NCBI GenBank assembly: GCA_021815655.1
Contig: JAKAGJ010000121.1
Location: 1 to 6,555, forward strand
DNA length: 6,555 nt
Direction of reading: 5' to 3'
From: Deltaproteobacteria bacterium
GTDB lineage: Bacteria; Desulfobacterota; Desulfarculia; Desulfarculales; Desulfarculaceae
How positions within the stretch are numbered: the stretch's first letter is position 1; each line of letters starts with the position of its first letter. The translations under genes and the position numbers were made by a program. The notes under the pieces are model-generated. The model made no database searches. It was not told the DNA's origin and saw nothing but the letters and a program-made list of their open reading frames with translations. Positions 1 to 5,722 of the stretch are shown here, piece by piece.

Positions 1-164
1 CCGATGAAGCTGGTTTCCAGGTCCGTGCCGGTGATGGTGAGCTTTTCGTCGCTGGCTTCCAGCAGGACGTTGCTCAGGATGGGCATGGAGGTTCGGCGCT
101 CCACCACCGATTGGGACTTGCTCAGACCCTTGGCCAGGTCTTCCTTGCGCACGGTCAATTCCAT
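1..164 (-). CDS. dnaN: DNA polymerase III beta subunit (sliding clamp), N-terminal fragment
   Basis: This is the start of the replicative sliding clamp, the ring-shaped dimer that tethers DNA polymerase III to DNA. Only the first 54 codons are present; the gene runs off the left edge. The translation begins MELTVRKEDLAKGL and continues with VVERRTSMPILSNVLLEA and the segment TITGTDLETSF. The ERR(T/A)xxPILxNVLL block and the GTDLE block are hallmarks of the first clamp domain in DnaN. The ATG at 164 is preceded by a GGGGGAG ribosome-binding site (169-175) at good spacing. The gene lies 113 bp downstream of mscL on the same strand. Bacterial dnaN normally follows dnaA directly; here a chemoreceptor gene and mscL lie between. 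The identification is firm despite the short fragment. A full clamp would be roughly 370 residues. Confidence 0.93.
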   Translation of the reverse strand, partial: MELTVRKEDLAKGLSKSQSVVERRTSMPILSNVLLEASDEKLTITGTDLETSFI

Positions 165-201
165 GGGACTCCCCCGTGGGATGGGTTGGCGTTTGGGCCC
201 T

Positions 202-231
202 AACATACCCCAGGTCTAGGCGTCGTGGCAA
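202..231 (-). promoter_or_regulatory. Candidate sigma-70-type promoter for dnaN
   Basis: Read on the minus strand, a TTGCCA -35 element (226-231, five of six to consensus) and a TATGTT -10 element (202-207, four of six) are separated by 18 bp. The start site would fall near 195, giving a leader of about 30 nt before the dnaN ATG at 164. The site lies wholly within the mscL-dnaN gap. No hairpin with a T-run ends mscL here, so read-through from mscL is also possible. This is a sequence match only. Confidence 0.4.
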
Positions 232-277
232 GCTCTGGCTACTAGATTTGGTGTGGAACCTCTCCCTTGCCTCCTGT

Positions 278-748
278 CTACTCGGTCGGCAGGTCCGCCG
301 CGCAGTGGCCGCACCTGACGGCCTTGATAGGTATGCTCATCAGGCAGTAGGGACAGTCCTTGGCCGTGGGCGCGGCCGGCGTGGCCTCCTGCTGGCGCTT
401 CAGGCGGTTGACGCCCTTGACCAGCAGGAACACGGCGAAGGAGACGATCAGGAAGTTCACAACCAGGTTGAGGAAGAGCCCCACGTTCATGGTCACGGCC
501 CCGGCCTTGGCCGCCTCGGCCACCGTGGGATAGGGCCCGGCCGGGCTGCCCTCTTTCAACACCCAGAATATGGCCGAGAAGTCCACGTTGCCCAGCAGCA
601 GGCCGATGGGCGGCATGATGATGTCGCTGACCAAGGACTTGGCGATGGATCCGAAGGCCGCGCCGATGATGATGCCCACGGCCATGTCCACCACGTTGCC
701 CTTTACGGCGAACTCCCTGAACTCCTTCCACATACTTGATGAAGCCAT
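278..748 (-). CDS. mscL: Large-conductance mechanosensitive channel MscL with C-terminal zinc-ribbon-like tail
   Basis: MscL forms a homopentameric inner-membrane pore that opens under membrane tension and releases solutes during hypo-osmotic shock. The 156-residue product has the family signature at its N-terminus: KEFREFAVKGNVVDMAVG, a glycine/alanine-rich first membrane helix (about 20-49) and the IIMPPIG turn. A periplasmic loop follows (about 51-87), then the second membrane helix (about 88-110). The C-terminus departs from E. coli MscL. After a basic KGVNRLKRQQ segment and an Ala/Pro/Thr linker, it has two CxxC pairs (Cys132/Cys135 and Cys146/Cys149) with IPIKAVRCGHC between and around them, a rubredoxin-like ribbon pattern, where E. 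coli has a cytoplasmic helix bundle. From memory, MscL homologues with such tails occur in other bacteria. The ATG at 748 has an AAAGGAG ribosome-binding site upstream; Met6 is a weaker alternative. The gene starts 30 bp after the chemoreceptor stop and probably shares its transcript. Confidence 0.95.
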   Translation of the reverse strand: MASSSMWKEFREFAVKGNVVDMAVGIIIGAAFGSIAKSLVSDIIMPPIGLLLGNVDFSAIFWVLKEGSPAGPYPTVAEAAKAGAVTMNVGLFLNLVVNFLIVSFAVFLLVKGVNRLKRQQEATPAAPTAKDCPYCLMSIPIKAVRCGHCAADLPTE

Positions 749-778
749 GCCTGGGAACTCCTTTCTTGAGCCTCCGGT

Positions 779-2611
779 CTAGAAATCCAGGTCTCCCTCC
801 TCCTGGGTCTGGCGCCCCCGCCGCCAGGGCAGCAGCCGCAGCATTCCTCCCTGCTGACCGGCCCGCGCGGGCCCTCCGCTCCGCCGGGGGCCCGCTTCCG
901 CGCCGCCAGCCCCCACCAGGGCGGCCAGCTCGGCCACCACGCCCTGCATGGTGGCCGCCTGGGAGGAGAGCTCCTCGGCGGCCGAGGCCGATTCCTCGGC
1001 TCCGGCGGCGTTCTGCTGGGTCACCTTGTCCATCTGGGTCACGCCCTGGTTGAGCTGGTCTATGCCGTGAGACTGTTCGCTGCTGGCCGCGGCTATCTCG
1101 CCGATCAGCTCGTCCACCTTGCGCGAGCTGGCCTCCACCCGGTCGAAGGCCTCGTCGGTGACCTTCACCAGCTCCGAGCCGCCCCTGATGTTCTGGATGT
1201 TGCCCTCGATCAGTTCCGAGGTGCTCTTGGCCGCCTCGGCGGCGCGCATGGCCAGGTTGCGCACCTCGCCGGCCACCACGGCAAACCCGGCCCCGGCCTC
1301 GCCGGCCCGGGCCGCCTCCACGGCGGCATTCAGGGCCAGCAGGTTGGTCTGGAAGGCTATCTCGTCGATGGTCTTGATGATCTTGGCGGTTTGGTCGCTG
1401 GCCTGGTTGATTCGGTCCATGGCCTGGCGCAGATCCTTCATGGAGCGGTTGGCCTGGGACACCACCCGGGACGTCTCGTCCATAAGGCCCTTGGCCTGGT
1501 TGGCGTTGTCGGCGTTCTGCCGGGTCATGGAGGCCAGTTCCTCCAGCGACGAGGAACTCTCCTCCAGGCTGGCGGCCTGCTCGCTGGTGCCCTGGGCCAG
1601 GGTCTGGCTGGTGGAGGCAACCTCGCCCGAGGCTGCGGCCACCTGGGCGGCCGCGCCGCTCAGTTCGCTGGTGTGGCGATTGATGGGGCGCACGATGGAG
1701 GCGGCCACCAGGAAGATAACCAGGGCCGCGGCCAGGATCACCGCCAGGGCGATGACCAGGTTGATGTAGCCCAGGCTGGTGGCCGGAGCCATCAGCTCCT
1801 CCAGGTTGGCCGTGACCACCACGATCCACTTGAGCCCGGCCTCCTCCTCGAAGGCCGCCAGCTTGGCCACGCCCTCGAAGGTGTAGTAGGCGACGCCCTT
1901 CTTGTCGGCCAGGATGCGCTTGCCAAAGTCATGCTTGCTGAGGTCCAGCTCCATGATCTTCTTGGCGTCGGGGTGGGCCACCACCAGGCCCTTGGCGTTC
2001 ATCACGTAGGCGTAACCCGTCTGGCCCACCTTAACCGTGTCCACGAAGTCCCTGGTGAAGTAGCTCAGGTCTATCACCCCCACCACCGCGCCCACCACTG
2101 CCTCGCCAATACGCACCGGCGCGGCCACGGCGATCACCGGCTTGCCCGAGGCCTTGCTCTTCAGCACGTCGGAGATGGCCTCCTGGCCCTTGATGGCGGT
2201 CCGGAAATACTCGCGGTCGGTCAGCTTGAGCTTGCCGATCAGGGAGCGGTCTGAGCAGGCCACAATCTCGCCGTCCTTGGAGACCAGGTTCAGGACCTCG
2301 TAGACCGGGTAGTCCTTCTGCATGGTGGTGAACTGGGAGCTGACCACGTTCTGGGCCGTCTCGGCCCCCTCGCCGCAGGCCGTGCGGAAAAGCGGATCGC
2401 GGGCCAGGGAGCGCATCTCGCGCTGGCGGTCATGGATCCATGCGCCAATCTGTATGGTGGTGAAGTGGGAGGTCTGACGCATCTGGTCGATGACGACCCC
2501 CTTGAGGGCCTGCCTGGCATTGTAGACGGAGACGACGGCGGCCAGGCCCATGCCCAGCACGATGAGGAGCAGGGTTGGCAGCAGGAAGCGGTTGCGCAGG
2601 CTGAGCTTCAT
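779..2611 (-). CDS. Methyl-accepting chemotaxis protein, double-Cache sensor, apparently without HAMP
   Basis: This is a transmembrane chemoreceptor that would signal through CheW/CheA to the flagella or another output. The 610-residue order is: membrane helix 1 (about 9-29); a periplasmic domain (about 30-282) with Cache-type features such as [12 protein letters not shown] (132-143), [11 protein letters not shown] and [17 protein letters not shown] (199-215); membrane helix 2 (about 283-305); and a long cytoplasmic coiled coil. The signalling tip is canonical: [22 protein letters not shown], then [13 protein letters not shown] (417-454). After helix 2 only a short [11 protein letters not shown] stub is seen, with no DEIG-like second HAMP half. 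The hairpin arms are of near-equal length (about 130 residues each), which leaves no room for HAMP. The tail is Arg-rich, then acidic, ending EEGDLDF; the E. coli-type NWETF tether is absent. The ATG at 2611 has a strong AAGGAGG site with 5-nt spacing. The ligand cannot be told from sequence. mscL follows after 30 bp. Confidence 0.95.
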   Translation of the reverse strand: MKLSLRNRFLLPTLLLIVLGMGLAAVVSVYNARQALKGVVIDQMRQTSHFTTIQIGAWIHDRQREMRSLARDPLFRTACGEGAETAQNVVSSQFTTMQKDYPVYEVLNLVSKDGEIVACSDRSLIGKLKLTDREYFRTAIKGQEAISDVLKSKASGKPVIAVAAPVRIGEAVVGAVVGVIDLSYFTRDFVDTVKVGQTGYAYVMNAKGLVVAHPDAKKIMELDLSKHDFGKRILADKKGVAYYTFEGVAKLAAFEEEAGLKWIVVVTANLEELMAPATSLGYINLVIALAVILAAALVIFLVAASIVRPINRHTSELSGAAAQVAAASGEVASTSQTLAQGTSEQAASLEESSSSLEELASMTRQNADNANQAKGLMDETSRVVSQANRSMKDLRQAMDRINQASDQTAKIIKTIDEIAFQTNLLALNAAVEAARAGEAGAGFAVVAGEVRNLAMRAAEAAKSTSELIEGNIQNIRGGSELVKVTDEAFDRVEASSRKVDELIGEIAAASSEQSHGIDQLNQGVTQMDKVTQQNAAGAEESASAAEELSSQAATMQGVVAELAALVGAGGAEAGPRRSGGPARAGQQGGMLRLLPWRRGRQTQEEGDLDF

Positions 2612-2663
2612 CTTCTCCTCCTTGGTCCTGGGAACGTTCTATCGGTGTTCTGGTGGCGCGCAC

Positions 2664-2696
2664 AGCTATTATATAGCCAAGGCCCGAACAAATAAT
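2664..2696 (-). promoter_or_regulatory. Candidate promoter of the chemoreceptor-mscL unit (sigma-70 or sigma-54)
   Basis: On the minus strand there is a perfect TATAAT (2668-2673), but the expected -35 position (about 2690-2696) holds only AT-rich sequence such as TTATTT. The same stretch, 2680 to 2664, reads TTGGC then nine bases then GCT. This preserves the GG-N10-GC spacing and the leading TTGGC of sigma-54 -24/-12 promoters, although the inner ACG and one T are not matched. Either reading starts transcription near 2650-2660, about 40-50 nt before the ATG at 2611. The sequence alone does not decide between them. Confidence 0.45.
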
Positions 2697-2699
2697 AGC
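2665..2699. repeat. Perfect 8-bp inverted repeat over the chemoreceptor promoter
   Basis: GCTATTAT (2665-2672) and ATAATAGC (2692-2699) are perfect reverse complements separated by 19 bp. The left arm covers the TATAAT -10 element and the right arm covers the -35 position of the candidate promoter. A smaller dyad, GCTAT-TAT-ATAGC (2665-2677), is nested at the left end. The layout is what one expects of an operator, but no regulator gene lies nearby and chance symmetry in AT-rich sequence is possible. Confidence 0.4.
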
Positions 2700-2953
2700 C
2701 TCCCATTTGAAGATTGTGCGCTTGTCTGGGGAGAGTCTCAAGACGTTGGCGCGGGGACCGGTCCCTCGCCCTTTCAAATCCATTGCATGAGGCGGAAAGC
2801 CCGGTGCGATGGCCGCCCTTCCAGTCGGTTTTGTTCCCCTCTGGTCGCCCCGGTGGAGACCCCGCCGAGGCGCATACGAAGTGATCTTCTTTTCTTCAAG
2901 ATAATAGGAGAAGCCAGGCCGGTGGAGATGGGGGAGAATCGGGCCAAGGGGTG
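2700..2953. other. Intergenic stretch with no supported gene
   Basis: Between the dnaA terminator and the chemoreceptor promoter there are about 250 bp in which I find no convincing gene or RNA. The only distinct element is a perfect 12-bp palindrome, GGGACCGGTCCC (2754-2765). Short open frames here lack ribosome-binding sites and recognisable protein sequence. No canonical DnaA box (TTATNCACA) is present on either strand. Confidence 0.5.
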
Positions 2954-2985
2954 AAAAAAAGAGGGCCCCTCTCTCGGGGCCCTCT
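2954..2985 (-). terminator. Intrinsic terminator of dnaA
   Basis: On the minus strand a perfect 10-bp stem (AGAGGGCCCC at 2960-2969 pairing with GGGGCCCTCT at 2976-2985, six-base loop) is followed directly by a run of seven T. It begins 54 bp after the dnaA stop codon. The combination of a long GC-rich stem and a T-run is a classic rho-independent terminator, so dnaA transcription should end before the chemoreceptor gene. Confidence 0.93.
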
Positions 2986-3039
2986 GCACCGTCTGGTCGT
3001 CGGTTGGCCGGTTTTCCCCCGGCCGGGTCGCCGGGGCGG

Positions 3040-4416
3040 CTATACTCCGCCGCCCTTCAGCCTGGTGCCCCCGCCCATGCCCCCCTCGGTGAGGATCCGC
3101 TCGGCGGCGCGCACCTGCTCGGCCAGCTCCGGGTTCTCGCGCAACAACTCCTCGATCTTCTTGACGCCCTTGACCACGGTGGAGTGGTCCTTGCCGCCGA
3201 AGGAGCGCCCGATCTCCGGGAAGGAGGAGCGGGTCAACCGGCGGGCCAGGTACATGGCCACCTGGCGGGGCTGGCTCACCTCGCGGGTCTTGCGGGTGCC
3301 CTTGATGTCCGAGACCTTCACCCCGAACTGGCTGGCCACGGTGGAGAGAACGTCCTCGATGCTCACCTGGCGCTCGCTGACCAACGGCCCCACCACCCTC
3401 TTGACCAGGTCAAGGGTGACCTCCACGCCCTGGAAGCTCGATATGGCGATGATGCGCGTCAGGTAGCCCTCCAGAACCCGCACGTTGTTCTCGGGCTGCT
3501 TGGCCAGGAACTGGGCCACGTTGCGCGCCAGCTCCAGGCCCCGCTCGGCGGCCTTTTTTTGCAGGATGGCCACCTTGGTCTCCTCGTCCGGGGGCTGCAG
3601 GTCCACCAAGAGGCCCCACTCGAAGCGGGTGCGCAGGCGCTTCTCCAGCCCGGGGATGTCCTTGGGCATCTTGTCGCTGGTCACCACGATCTGCTTGCCG
3701 GCTTGGTAGAGGGTGTTGAAGGTGTGGAAAAACTCCTCCTGGGTGCGCTCGCGGCCGGCCAGGAACTGGATGTCGTCCACCAGCAGGCAGTCCACCTGGC
3801 GGTATTTCTCCTGGAAGCGGGCCAGGCCGTCGAAACGCACCGCCTGGATCAGCTCGTTGGTGAAGCCCTCGGCCGAGCAGTAGTGGATGCGCGCCCCGGG
3901 GTTGCCGCGCAACACCTGGTTGCCCACGGCAGTGACCAGGTGGGTCTTGCCCAGGCCGGCCCCGCCGAAGACGAACAGGGGATTGTACTGGCGGCCGGGC
4001 TGCTCGGCCACGGCCAGGCAGGCCGCGTGGGCCATCTCGTTGCACTTGCCCACCACAAAGGTGGCGAAGGTGTACTGGACGTTCAGGGGCGCGGAGGAGT
4101 GCAGGAGCGGCGGGGGGGCGGCGGCAGCCAGGCCGGGGCGCGCCGGGGCATCCGCCGGCCGCTCGGCCACCTCGAAGGCCAGCCGCATGGGCCGGCCGCC
4201 GGCCTGGCTCAGGGCGTGGTCCAAAAGGGGGCGATAGCGGTCCTGGATCCATTCGGCGAAGAACCGGTTGGGAATAAGCAGCACCGCCTGGTTGTCGTCC
4301 TCCAGGCGAAGGTCCAGGGGCTCGAACCAGGTGGCGAACTCCTGCGGACCCACCAGCGCGCTCAACCTTTGCTTGGCGCCAAGCCACAACTCATTGTTGG
4401 ACAAGGGAAACCTCAT
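3040..4416 (-). CDS. dnaA: Chromosomal replication initiator protein DnaA
   Basis: DnaA is the AAA+ ATPase that binds origin DnaA boxes, opens the duplex and recruits the helicase. From the ATG at 4416 the product is 458 residues, a normal length. Domain I (about 1-85) has the LW...L and FATWFEPL features. A short Ala/Pro-rich linker (about 86-110) follows. The ATPase core carries Walker A GGAGLGKT (151-158), Walker B LLVDDIQ (211-217), sensor I VVTSD (244-248), the arginine-finger box GLEKRLRTRF (256-265) and sensor II NVRVLEG (311-317). The DNA-binding domain ends in GGKDHSTVVKGVKKI (407-421). A Gly-rich tail closes the protein. The frame stays open upstream to an ATG at 4575, but those 53 extra codons cover the likely promoter and a leader hairpin and look unlike DnaA. 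A TTG at 4404, just after a GAGG motif, is a serious alternative start and gives MSNNELW. cooC diverges upstream; a strong terminator follows. Confidence 0.97.
   Translation of the reverse strand: MRFPLSNNELWLGAKQRLSALVGPQEFATWFEPLDLRLEDDNQAVLLIPNRFFAEWIQDRYRPLLDHALSQAGGRPMRLAFEVAERPADAPARPGLAAAAPPPLLHSSAPLNVQYTFATFVVGKCNEMAHAACLAVAEQPGRQYNPLFVFGGAGLGKTHLVTAVGNQVLRGNPGARIHYCSAEGFTNELIQAVRFDGLARFQEKYRQVDCLLVDDIQFLAGRERTQEEFFHTFNTLYQAGKQIVVTSDKMPKDIPGLEKRLRTRFEWGLLVDLQPPDEETKVAILQKKAAERGLELARNVAQFLAKQPENNVRVLEGYLTRIIAISSFQGVEVTLDLVKRVVGPLVSERQVSIEDVLSTVASQFGVKVSDIKGTRKTREVSQPRQVAMYLARRLTRSSFPEIGRSFGGKDHSTVVKGVKKIEELLRENPELAEQVRAAERILTEGGMGGGTRLKGGGV
4402..4416 (-). promoter_or_regulatory. Ambiguous dnaA start region (ATG versus TTG)
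   Basis: The minus strand has an ATG at 4416-4414 with only a weak AAGAA before it. Twelve bases later, in frame, is a TTG at 4404-4402. The bases GAGG (4414-4411), which overlap the ATG, make a ribosome-binding site six bases before that TTG. The TTG would yield an N-terminus, SNNELWLGAKQRL, closer to the usual DnaA pattern. The two choices differ by only four residues. cooC also starts with TTG and acsD with GTG, so a non-ATG start would not be out of character. Confidence 0.5.
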
Positions 4417-4472
4417 TTCTTGTCTAACCGTTGATCTCAGAGCGCAAGCTGGCCTGGCGGACCGCGCGGCGC

Positions 4473-4491
4473 CCCCCGCAGGGAGCGGGGG
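4473..4491 (-). promoter_or_regulatory. GC-rich hairpin in the dnaA leader
   Basis: CCCCCGC (4473-4479) and GCGGGGG (4485-4491) form a perfect 7-bp stem around a five-base loop. It lies about 57-75 nt upstream of the dnaA start, between the candidate promoter and the coding region, so it would sit in the 5' untranslated leader. No T-run follows, so it is not an intrinsic terminator. A role in mRNA stability or translation is only a guess. Confidence 0.45.
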
Positions 4492-4527
4492 CTCAGGGCA
4501 GAGTGCCGAGGCGGCTACCTGTGTCAC

Positions 4528-4567
4528 ATATATCTCTATTACTATATTTTTGTCATGAAATTGTGAA
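4528..4567 (-). promoter_or_regulatory. Candidate dnaA promoter region
   Basis: The AT-rich patch in an otherwise GC-rich gap holds two overlapping sigma-70-like pairs on the minus strand: TTCACA (4562-4567) with TATAGT (4541-4546) at a short 15-bp spacing, and ATGACA (4551-4556) with ATATAT (4528-4533) at 17 bp. Both would start transcription roughly 105-120 nt upstream of the dnaA ATG. Which is used cannot be told from sequence. No canonical DnaA box overlaps it, so autoregulation by DnaA is not visible. Confidence 0.4.
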
Positions 4568-4643
4568 ATAGGCAAGCATCAAGAATAGGGAAAGCCCGGA
4601 TGGGGCTAAAAACCCGGGCCTCGGCCGGCCGGTCCGAAACATC

Positions 4644-4672
4644 TTGACAGTTTGGCGCGTTTCCTCTAACTT
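4644..4672 (+). promoter_or_regulatory. Candidate promoter for cooC
   Basis: A perfect TTGACA -35 hexamer (4644-4649) is followed after 17 bp by TAACTT (4667-4672), a weak -10 with three of six matches. Transcription would start near 4680, leaving a leader of about 105 nt. The -35 and its flanks (TCTTGACAGT, 4642-4651) recur exactly upstream of acsD. Confidence 0.4.
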
Positions 4673-4713
4673 TTTGGGAGCTATTACTAAAAATACAAGT
4701 TTTATAAAGACTT

Positions 4714-4761
4714 GGGGCCACGGGCCCCCCGGACGGGCTTGACCGGGGGAGAGGGGCTCCC
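4714..4761 (+). promoter_or_regulatory. Two small hairpins in the cooC leader
   Basis: GGGGCC-ACG-GGCCCC (4714-4728, 6-bp stem) and GGGAG-AGGGG-CTCCC (4747-4761, 5-bp stem) lie between the putative start of transcription and the cooC ribosome-binding site. Neither is followed by a T-run. In GC-rich DNA such short stems can arise by chance, so a regulatory role is uncertain. Confidence 0.25.
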
Positions 4762-4784
4762 TCACGCGCAACTGGGAGAGAACC

Positions 4785-5552
4785 TTGGCATTTACCATCG
4801 CAGTCGCTGGCAAGGGCGGCGTGGGCAAGACCACCATCTCCGGCCTGCTGGTCCGCTATCTGGTGGAGAAGGGCCTCAAGCCGGTGTTGGCGGTGGACGC
4901 CGACTCCAACAGCAACCTCAACGAGGTGCTGGGCCTGCCCCTGGAGGGCACCCTGGGCGAGGCCCGCGAGGACATGAAGAAGGGTCAGTCACAGGGCATG
5001 ACCAAGAACCTCTTCATCGAGATGCAGGTGAACCGCTGCCTGGTGGAGAGCGAGGGCTTCGACCTGATCGCCATGGGCCGCCCCGAGGGCGCCGGCTGCT
5101 ACTGCGCGGCCAACCACCTGCTCACCGACTGCATGGACAAGCTGGCCGAGAACTACAAGTACCTGGTGGTGGACAACGAGGCCGGCATGGAGCACATCAG
5201 CCGGGTGACCACCCAGCATGTGGACCTGCTCCTGGTAATCAGCGACCCCAGCCGGCGCAGCCTCACCGCCGCGGCGCGGGTGCAGGAGCTGGCCCAGCAG
5301 ATGGGCGTGCTCAAGGGCCCGAGCTTCCTGGTGCTTTCCATGGTGCGCGGCCAGCCGGCGCCCGAACTCCTGGCGGCGGCCCAGGATATGGGCATGACCC
5401 TGGCCGGCTTCGTGCCCGACGACGGCGGGCTGGCCGAATTCGACACCGGCGGCCGCCCCACCAGCCGGCTGCCCGCCGACAACCCGGCGCTGAAGGCGGC
5501 CTACGCCATCTTCGAGCGTGTCCTGGCCGAGGCCGGGGCGGCCAAGGCTTGA
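4785..5552 (+). CDS. cooC: CODH/ACS nickel-maturation ATPase CooC (AcsF-like)
   Basis: CooC/AcsF proteins are cytoplasmic MinD/ParA-type (SIMIBI) ATPases that help insert nickel into carbon monoxide dehydrogenase/acetyl-CoA synthase. The 255-residue product opens with a deviant Walker A, AGKGGVGKTT (8-17), with signature Lys10 and catalytic Lys15. VDADSNSNLNEVLG (37-50) follows as the switch I region. GCYCAANHLL contains the CxC pair (Cys105, Cys107) that binds metal at the dimer interface in characterised CooC. VVDNEAGMEHISR (128-140) is the Walker B/switch II region. The AcsF-like details fit its position upstream of acsD. The usual NKV/NRV base-contact motif near residue 185 reads SMVR here. 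The start is TTG at 4785, with GGGAG (4774-4778) six bases before it, and the sequence from residue 2 onward matches the family start. acsD follows 274 bp downstream on the same strand; dnaA diverges upstream. Confidence 0.93.
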   Translation: MAFTIAVAGKGGVGKTTISGLLVRYLVEKGLKPVLAVDADSNSNLNEVLGLPLEGTLGEAREDMKKGQSQGMTKNLFIEMQVNRCLVESEGFDLIAMGRPEGAGCYCAANHLLTDCMDKLAENYKYLVVDNEAGMEHISRVTTQHVDLLLVISDPSRRSLTAAARVQELAQQMGVLKGPSFLVLSMVRGQPAPELLAAAQDMGMTLAGFVPDDGGLAEFDTGGRPTSRLPADNPALKAAYAIFERVLAEAGAAKA

Positions 5553-5620
5553 GCCCCTCCGGGGGCGGAAAAGCCAGTGAAAGCATAGAGAACCGATTAT
5601 TGTGCAATCAAGCTTTTTTC

Positions 5621-5649
5621 TTGACAGTGTTTTGGGAATGTACTAGCGT
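5621..5649 (+). promoter_or_regulatory. Candidate promoter for acsD
   Basis: A perfect TTGACA (5621-5626) lies after a run of six T in the cooC-acsD gap. At 17 bp the -10 position reads TAGCGT (5644-5649), a poor match, so only the -35 is convincing. A start near 5656 would give a long leader of about 170 nt. If the promoter is inactive, acsD would depend on read-through from cooC; no clear terminator ends cooC. Confidence 0.35.
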
Positions 5650-5682
5650 GGTGCCGCCTTTTCCAGACTATCTGAAGAGAAA

Positions 5683-5703
5683 AAGCGACTAATTTCGCTT
5701 AGT
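5683..5703 (+). repeat. Overlapping, mutually exclusive inverted repeats
   Basis: AAGCGA (5683-5688) pairs with TCGCTT (5695-5700) around a six-base loop. ACTAA (5688-5692) pairs with TTAGT (5699-5703), also around six bases. The two stems share bases and cannot form together. They lie early in the presumed acsD leader and could equally be a protein-binding dyad or coincidence. Confidence 0.35.
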
Positions 5704-5722
5704 ATGTACCGCCGTGCACAAG

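Noticed and set aside
216..1829. Long alternative-frame open frames opposite or beside the chemoreceptor, dnaA and acsD genes
   Set aside because: They are Gly/Arg/Pro/His-rich products of GC-rich third positions and overlap genes with clear family motifs in another frame; none has a domain of its own.
2641..2660. Sigma-28 (flagellar) promoter for the chemoreceptor
   Set aside because: The minus strand has ACCGATAG, close to the GCCGATAA -10, but nothing resembling TAAAGTTT lies 11 bp upstream.
2700..2953. Cyclic-di-GMP (GEMM) riboswitch in the gap before the chemoreceptor
   Set aside because: A CCACCGGCCT string caught the eye, but the conserved GGGACGCAAAGCC and AGGGCAAACC segments are not present on either strand.
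2774..2989. 71-codon minus-strand open frame between dnaA and the chemoreceptor gene
   Set aside because: It overlaps the dnaA terminator, lacks a ribosome-binding site and has no recognisable domain or biased composition.
4520..4528. CRP/FNR/CooA-type operator at TGTGTCACA
   Set aside because: The half-sites TGTG and CACA are separated by one base, not the six expected for CRP or CooA, and no second partner at correct spacing was found.
4417..4784. A replication origin (oriC) next to dnaA
   Set aside because: The gap has an AT-rich patch, but I see no canonical DnaA box (TTATNCACA); the closest, TATTTCACA on the minus strand near 4562-4570, has two mismatches. The 2612-3039 gap also lacks boxes. 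An origin cannot be supported here.
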